Part shown: piece after piece, positions 30,721 through 33,796 of the stretch | Position numbering within the stretch: position 1 is the first letter of the stretch | How the letters are laid out: each line of letters begins with the position of its first letter | Assembly (NCBI RefSeq): GCF_018332695.1 | Contig: NZ_BOQN01000057.1 | Span: 1 to 33,796, forward strand | Direction: 5' to 3' | Source: Paractinoplanes toevensis | GTDB taxonomy: Bacteria; Actinomycetota; Actinomycetes; Mycobacteriales; Micromonosporaceae | DNA: 33,796 nt | Notes under the pieces: generated by a model | What the model was told of the DNA's origin: nothing | Database searches by the model: none | What the model saw: only the letters and a program-made list of their open reading frames with translations | Program-made: the position numbers and the translations under genes

Positions 30721-30891
30721 TTGGGTCGCGTGGCCGAAGGCCGGCGGTCAGGGCCGGAGGCCCACCAGGCCGCGCCGTTGGGTCGCCCGGCCGAAGGCGG
30801 GCGGTCAGGGCAGGAGGTCCACCAGGCCGCGCCGTTGGGTCGCCCGGCCGAAGGCGGGCGGTCAGGGCAGGAGGTCTACCAGGCCCGTGTC
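30721..30891 (-). repeat. Three tandem 57-base copies over the carbonic anhydrase 3' end
   Basis: Copies start at 30721, 30778 and 30835. Copies 2 and 3 are nearly identical; copy 1 has several changes. Each carries, on the minus strand, the last codons of the carbonic anhydrase (GLVDLLP or a variant), its stop and a hairpin. Copy 3 contains the true end of the gene. The unit is a multiple of three. Confidence 0.9.
30841..30860 (-). terminator. Hairpin with UUCG tetraloop after the carbonic anhydrase
   Basis: On the minus strand, six-pair arms CGCCCG and CGGGCG with one mismatch enclose a C(UUCG)G tetraloop, a very stable RNA loop. It starts one base past the carbonic anhydrase stop. The same hairpin is present in copy 2 at 30784-30803 and in altered form in copy 1. 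Confidence 0.7.
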
Positions 30892-31482
30892 GAGGTCGTA
30901 GACCGCGCCGACGATGTCTACCCGGCCGGCAGCCACCGGGTCGGTGACGCCGGTGACGTCGCGCATGCGCAGGACCGTGCGGGCTACGTGGGCTCGCATC
31001 GCCTTCTCAGGGGCGTCGGGGTCGTCGGCGCCTACCGCCAGCACCGCGGGGGTCAGCTGGTCTACCAGGTAGCCGATGTCGCCGTCGGGGTACTCGTTGG
31101 TGCGGACCGCTTCCACCGCGGCCTGGACCGCGCCGCAGCGCTTGTGGCCCAGCACCATGATCAGTGGGACGCCCAGCTTGGCCACGGCGAAACCCACCGA
31201 GCCCAGGACCGCCCGGTCGACCACGTGGCCGCCGGAGCGGACCACGCAGATGTTGCCGAAGGTCTGGTCGAAGATCGCCTCCAGGGGGACCCGGGAGTCG
31301 ATGCAACCGACCACGACGGCGTGGGGCTGCTGGCCGCCCGAGGCGGCGGCGGCCGCGGAGACGCGGTGGCCGTGTTCGGGGCGGCCGCTGACGAAGCGCT
31401 TGTTGCCCGCGACCAGCTCAGCGAGGGCTTCCTCGGCGGAGATGACAGCAGCGGTGGCCGGAGCCGACGGGTCGGTCGTCAT
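30862..31482 (-). CDS. Beta-class carbonic anhydrase
   Basis: A 206-residue zinc enzyme interconverting carbon dioxide and bicarbonate, which would supply bicarbonate for carboxylases such as acetyl-CoA carboxylase. Zinc ligands are Cys60 in GCIDSRVPLE, His113 and Cys116 in GHKRCGAV; the Asp62-Arg64 pair is the catalytic dyad. The rest (FGNICVVRSGGHVVDR and SVGFAVAKLGVPLIMVLGH) fits the family. ATG 31482 is preferred: GGCGAG lies upstream, and the protein then starts MTTDPSAPATA. A GTG further upstream (31536) would add 18 residues without a ribosome site. The gene's last codons are part of the tandem repeat. Divergent from the alpha/beta hydrolase. Confidence 0.95.
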   Translation of the reverse strand: MTTDPSAPATAAVISAEEALAELVAGNKRFVSGRPEHGHRVSAAAAASGGQQPHAVVVGCIDSRVPLEAIFDQTFGNICVVRSGGHVVDRAVLGSVGFAVAKLGVPLIMVLGHKRCGAVQAAVEAVRTNEYPDGDIGYLVDQLTPAVLAVGADDPDAPEKAMRAHVARTVLRMRDVTGVTDPVAAGRVDIVGAVYDLDTGLVDLLP

Positions 31483-31651
31483 GATGGGATTCTCGCCGAA
31501 GTCGGGCAGGTGAACACGGAGTGCGAGGCAACTCACTTTCTGCTTGCCGAACCGCCAAGAAATCTGTTCGTAACAGTAGCGGTCTGACTGATCGCGAGTG
31601 ATGCTTATTACCCGTGGGTACTACGGGGCCGTGTTACTGGCGGAGGTGCCC

Positions 31652-32587
31652 ATGTCCGAGCGCTCGCAATTGACGCTCTCCGACGGTGCGACGCTGTGCG
31701 TGGAGTCCTGGGGGCCGGCGGACGCGCAGGTCACGGTGGTTCTGCTGCACGGCTGGTGTCTTGATCGGCGCACCTGGCATCACCAGGTCGCGGCCCTGAG
31801 CCGGATGCGGCCGGAGCCTCGGGTGATCGCCTACGACACCCGCGGGCACGGGCGTTCGGGGTCGACCCGGCTGGAGTCGGCGACGCTCGCGCAGCTGGGT
31901 GAGGATCTTGCCGAGGTGCTGCGGCGGTTCGCGCCGGACGGGCCGGTGGTGCTCGCGGGGCACTCCATGGGCGGGATGACGATCATGGAGTACGCGCACC
32001 GGTTCCCGGGCGAGTTCGCGCAGCGGGTGGCCGGGTTGCTGTTCGTGTCGACGACCGCCGAGGGGCACGCGCACACCCGCTACGGCCTGCCGCCGCGGCT
32101 GGCCGTGCTGATGCGGGCGGGCGAGACGCTCGGCGCCGGCCTGCTGGCCCGCTCGGGGGCCTGGCGGCCCCATCGCGCGGTGCTGCCGGCACTGCGGCCG
32201 GCACTGCGGTGGTTGCTCTTCGGCGACGAGTACGAGGACGCGGCGCTCCAGGTCACGATCAAGAGCGTGGGGCGTACGTCGTTGCGCTCGATCGGTGGTT
32301 TCCGCTCCTCGATCGGTCAGCAGCAGCGCCTCGACACCCTGTCCCGGCTGGGCGACGTGCCGGCCGCCGTGCTGGTGGGTGACCGCGACCGGCTCACCCC
32401 GCCGCCGTGCGCGGACTCGATCGCCGAGGCGTTGCCCGGCACCGAGCTGACCGTCTTCCCGGGTGCCGGGCACATGCTGCCGCTGGAACGGCACGAGGAG
32501 GTCTCCGCCGTGTTGTCCGAGATCGTGCGGCGCGCACGGTCGGTCAAGCCGCGCCGAGCCCGGCGGACCCTCCGGAAAGCCGCCTAA
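31652..32587 (+). CDS. Alpha/beta hydrolase
   Basis: A 311-residue hydrolase of the alpha/beta fold. The nucleophile serine is in GHSMGG, the acid in GDRDRLTP and the histidine in GAGHMLPLE; the oxyanion segment is LLHGWCLDRRTWHHQ. A helical cap occupies about 150-230. The substrate is unknown; small esters or lipids are likely. ATG 31652 has GGAGGTGCCC directly upstream, so it is preferred over ATG 31598. The stop overlaps the stop of the convergent SRPBCC gene (TAA at 32585-32587 against TAG at 32584-32586). The basic C-terminus ends RTLRKAA. Confidence 0.92.
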   Translation: MSERSQLTLSDGATLCVESWGPADAQVTVVLLHGWCLDRRTWHHQVAALSRMRPEPRVIAYDTRGHGRSGSTRLESATLAQLGEDLAEVLRRFAPDGPVVLAGHSMGGMTIMEYAHRFPGEFAQRVAGLLFVSTTAEGHAHTRYGLPPRLAVLMRAGETLGAGLLARSGAWRPHRAVLPALRPALRWLLFGDEYEDAALQVTIKSVGRTSLRSIGGFRSSIGQQQRLDTLSRLGDVPAAVLVGDRDRLTPPPCADSIAEALPGTELTVFPGAGHMLPLERHEEVSAVLSEIVRRARSVKPRRARRTLRKAA

Positions 32588-33042
32588 AGCGACTTGGCGA
32601 GGGCGTCCATCAGGTCCTCGGTGCCCTGCTTGCGCTGCGCGGAGTTGTCCAGCCCGTCCAGGTAGACGCCCTGCTCGGTGACGACGAAGTCGGTGCCGCC
32701 GGAACGGCTCGCGCGCACCTCGACGGTGGCCACCGAGACCGAGATGCGCTGCCCGTTCATCGTCATCTCGTACGTGTAGACGATGCGCTCACCGGGGACG
32801 ATGTCGAGGTAGGTGGCGAAGAAGCCGAACCGGGTGCCGTCCCCGAGCACCGACGTCATGGTTTCCCGGCCGCCCTCGCGGAAGTCGAACGTCTCGTCCT
32901 CCCGCTTCATCTCGGCCGGCCCGCCGAACCATTTGGCCTTGGCGGCGGGGTCGGCAAAGGCATTGAAGACCTTTTCCGGTACGGCGTCGAAGTGGCGCTC
33001 GATCCGGAACGTGTCGTGCATGGCAGTCCGATTTGTCGTCAT
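32584..33042 (-). CDS. SRPBCC protein, second ArsR-linked pair
   Basis: A 152-residue helix-grip protein of the AHSA1-like SRPBCC type. It opens HDTFRIERHFDAVPEKVFNAFADP and contains KAKWFGGPAEM, TRFGFFATYLDIVPGERIVYTYEM and the C-terminal helix QGTEDLMDALAKSL. The ligand is unknown. Start at ATG 33042, which overlaps the ArsR stop in ATGA; a longer in-frame extension is inside ArsR and is shadow. The pair mirrors the ArsR-SRPBCC set at 15.1-15.9 kb. The 3' end overlaps the stop of the convergent alpha/beta hydrolase. Confidence 0.9.
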   Translation of the reverse strand: MTTNRTAMHDTFRIERHFDAVPEKVFNAFADPAAKAKWFGGPAEMKREDETFDFREGGRETMTSVLGDGTRFGFFATYLDIVPGERIVYTYEMTMNGQRISVSVATVEVRASRSGGTDFVVTEQGVYLDGLDNSAQRKQGTEDLMDALAKSL

Positions 33043-33359
33043 TGATCTTCCTCCAGGAATGCTTCGAGACGGTCCAGGCGTGCCACCCAGCCGGCCCGGC
33101 GGTCGGCGATCCACTGCTCGGCCTGCTGAAGCGCGGCCGGCTCGAGGCGGCAGGTGCGGACCCGGCCGACCTTCTCCGAGCGCACCAGGCCGCTCTCCTC
33201 CAGCACGCGCAGGTGTTGCAGCACGGCCGGCAGCGACATGGTCAGCGGCTCGGCGAGCTGCTTGACCGTGGCGGGGCCGCGGCTGAGCCGGTCGACCATC
33301 GTGCGGCGGCTCCCGTCGGAGAGGGCCGAGTACACCAGGTCGAGCTGATGGTTAAGCAC
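33039..33359 (-). CDS. ArsR family regulator, leaderless
   Basis: A 106-residue winged-helix regulator. The core LDLVYSALSDGSRRTMVDRL, AEPLTMSLPAVLQHL recognition helix, and GRVRTCRLE wing define the SRPBCC-associated ArsR subfamily; no metal site is seen. An upstream in-frame GTG at 33383 would add eight residues but falls in the promoter spacer. GTG 33359 lies six bases past the -10 box, so the mRNA probably begins at the start codon, and the N-terminus VLNHQLDLVYSAL then matches relatives. Translation is coupled to the SRPBCC gene. A palindromic operator covers the start codon. Confidence 0.93.
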   Translation of the reverse strand: MLNHQLDLVYSALSDGSRRTMVDRLSRGPATVKQLAEPLTMSLPAVLQHLRVLEESGLVRSEKVGRVRTCRLEPAALQQAEQWIADRRAGWVARLDRLEAFLEEDQ

Positions 33360-33394
33360 CTGCTTAAGTATCCAGACCGGCACCCGGCTGTCAA
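33352..33394 (-). promoter_or_regulatory. Promoter with operator over the arsR start
   Basis: On the minus strand TTGACA (33389-33394), 18 bases, and TACTTA (33365-33370) make a near-consensus promoter. The exact inverted repeat TTAAGC-ACCT-GCTTAA (33352-33367) overlaps the -10 box, the start point and the GTG. This is a classic place for repression by the regulator itself. Confidence 0.75.
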
Positions 33395-33427
33395 GGACAG
33401 GCCGCCGGGGAGTAAATTCGATTGCCC

Positions 33428-33454
33428 CCCTTTTTCTCCGGGGCCGGAAAAGGG
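33428..33454 (+). promoter_or_regulatory. Leader hairpin covering the HelD ribosome site
   Basis: CCCTTTTTC and GGAAAAGGG pair over nine positions (one G-T) around a 9-base loop. The 3' arm contains the AGGG of the ribosome site used by the next gene, so the hairpin could limit its translation. The rifamycin-associated element described upstream of HelR-type genes was looked for and not seen. Confidence 0.4.
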
Positions 33455-33466
33455 AGATCCACCGAC

Positions 33467-33796
33467 TTGAGCGACCCCACCGTCCTCCAGCAAGAGATCG
33501 CGCTCGAGCAGAAGCACGTCGACCGGGTCTACGCCCGGCTCGTCGACCTGCGCCGGGACGCCTCCCGCGCCGAGAAGGAGGGCTACCAGATGGCCGGCGT
33601 CGGCACGTTCGGCGCCCTCGTCGAGCGCGACGCGATGGTCTTCCACGCCGCCCGTCGCCGGCACGCCCTCGACACCGAATACGAGGGACTGGTCTTCGGC
33701 CGCCTCGACCTGACGACCGGCGCCACCCACTACGTCGGCCGGATGGGCATCCGCGACGAGAACTCCGCGCCCCTGGTGGTCGACTGGCGGGCGCCC
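33467..33796 (+). CDS. HelD/HelR-type helicase, N-terminal part only
   Basis: The first 110 codons of a superfamily 1 helicase-like protein that acts on RNA polymerase. The sequence LSDPTVLQQEIALEQKHVDRV begins the N-terminal coiled coil, and VGRMGIRDENSAPLVVDWRAP matches the family signature preceding the Walker A region. The window ends before any ATPase motif, so activity cannot be judged. HelD proteins recycle stalled RNA polymerase, and some actinobacterial forms (HelR) confer rifamycin tolerance; this is known for the family, not shown here. TTG 33467 follows AGGGAG at ten bases. Confidence 0.85.
   Translation, partial: MSDPTVLQQEIALEQKHVDRVYARLVDLRRDASRAEKEGYQMAGVGTFGALVERDAMVFHAARRRHALDTEYEGLVFGRLDLTTGATHYVGRMGIRDENSAPLVVDWRAP

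Overview
The window looks like a chromosomal segment of a high-GC filamentous actinomycete, most likely Micromonosporaceae (an Actinoplanes-type organism). The evidence is the strong GC bias at third codon positions, frequent GTG starts, and actinobacteria-specific families (DUF3052, DUF3145, AceE-type pyruvate dehydrogenase E1, the PucR-type FAS regulator). The genus is inferred from gene content, not proven. No phage, transposase or CRISPR array was seen.

Layout. Positions 1-3.4 kb (minus strand) hold the 5' part of a tRNA-Val, a one-Cys peroxiredoxin (AhpE type), a DUF3052 protein and a fused alpha/beta 2-oxoacid dehydrogenase E1. Positions 3.6-9.4 kb are filled by one secreted protein of 19 fibronectin type III domains, each with a cysteine pair. 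Then come a YjbQ-family protein, aceE with a strong terminator, and a methyl-accepting chemotaxis receptor split by one in-frame TAG. A cassette of RibD/DHFR-like protein, ArsR regulator and SRPBCC protein (15.1-16.4 kb, minus) faces an MFS transporter and a glutamyl-tRNA synthetase. Next are a secreted, membrane-anchored protein of unknown function, an ECF sigma factor with a membrane partner, a TetR regulator and a possible small gene.

Positions 22.6-27.4 kb are the primary-metabolism core: a FasR-like PucR regulator followed by fabD-fabH-acpP-fabF, the type II fatty acid synthase operon, with a perfect inverted repeat in the fabD promoter region. A NagZ-like GH3 lipoprotein, a DUF3145 protein, a conserved small protein, a gene-free block with long inverted repeats, a beta-carbonic anhydrase whose 3' end is triplicated, an alpha/beta hydrolase, a second ArsR-SRPBCC pair, and the start of a HelD-type helicase complete the window.

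How the genes fit together. AceE supplies acetyl-CoA, the precursor for the fab operon, and the regulator next to fabD probably controls that operon. From memory, ahpE, a DUF3052 gene, aceE, a PucR-type regulator and fabD lie close together in Mycobacterium tuberculosis. Here about 9.7 kb of mixed genes separate aceE from the regulator. The most interesting points are the amber-split receptor, the disulfide-patterned Fn3 array, the leaderless ArsR promoter with an operator over its start codon, the fabD palindrome and the two unusual repeat structures around 30.4-30.9 kb.
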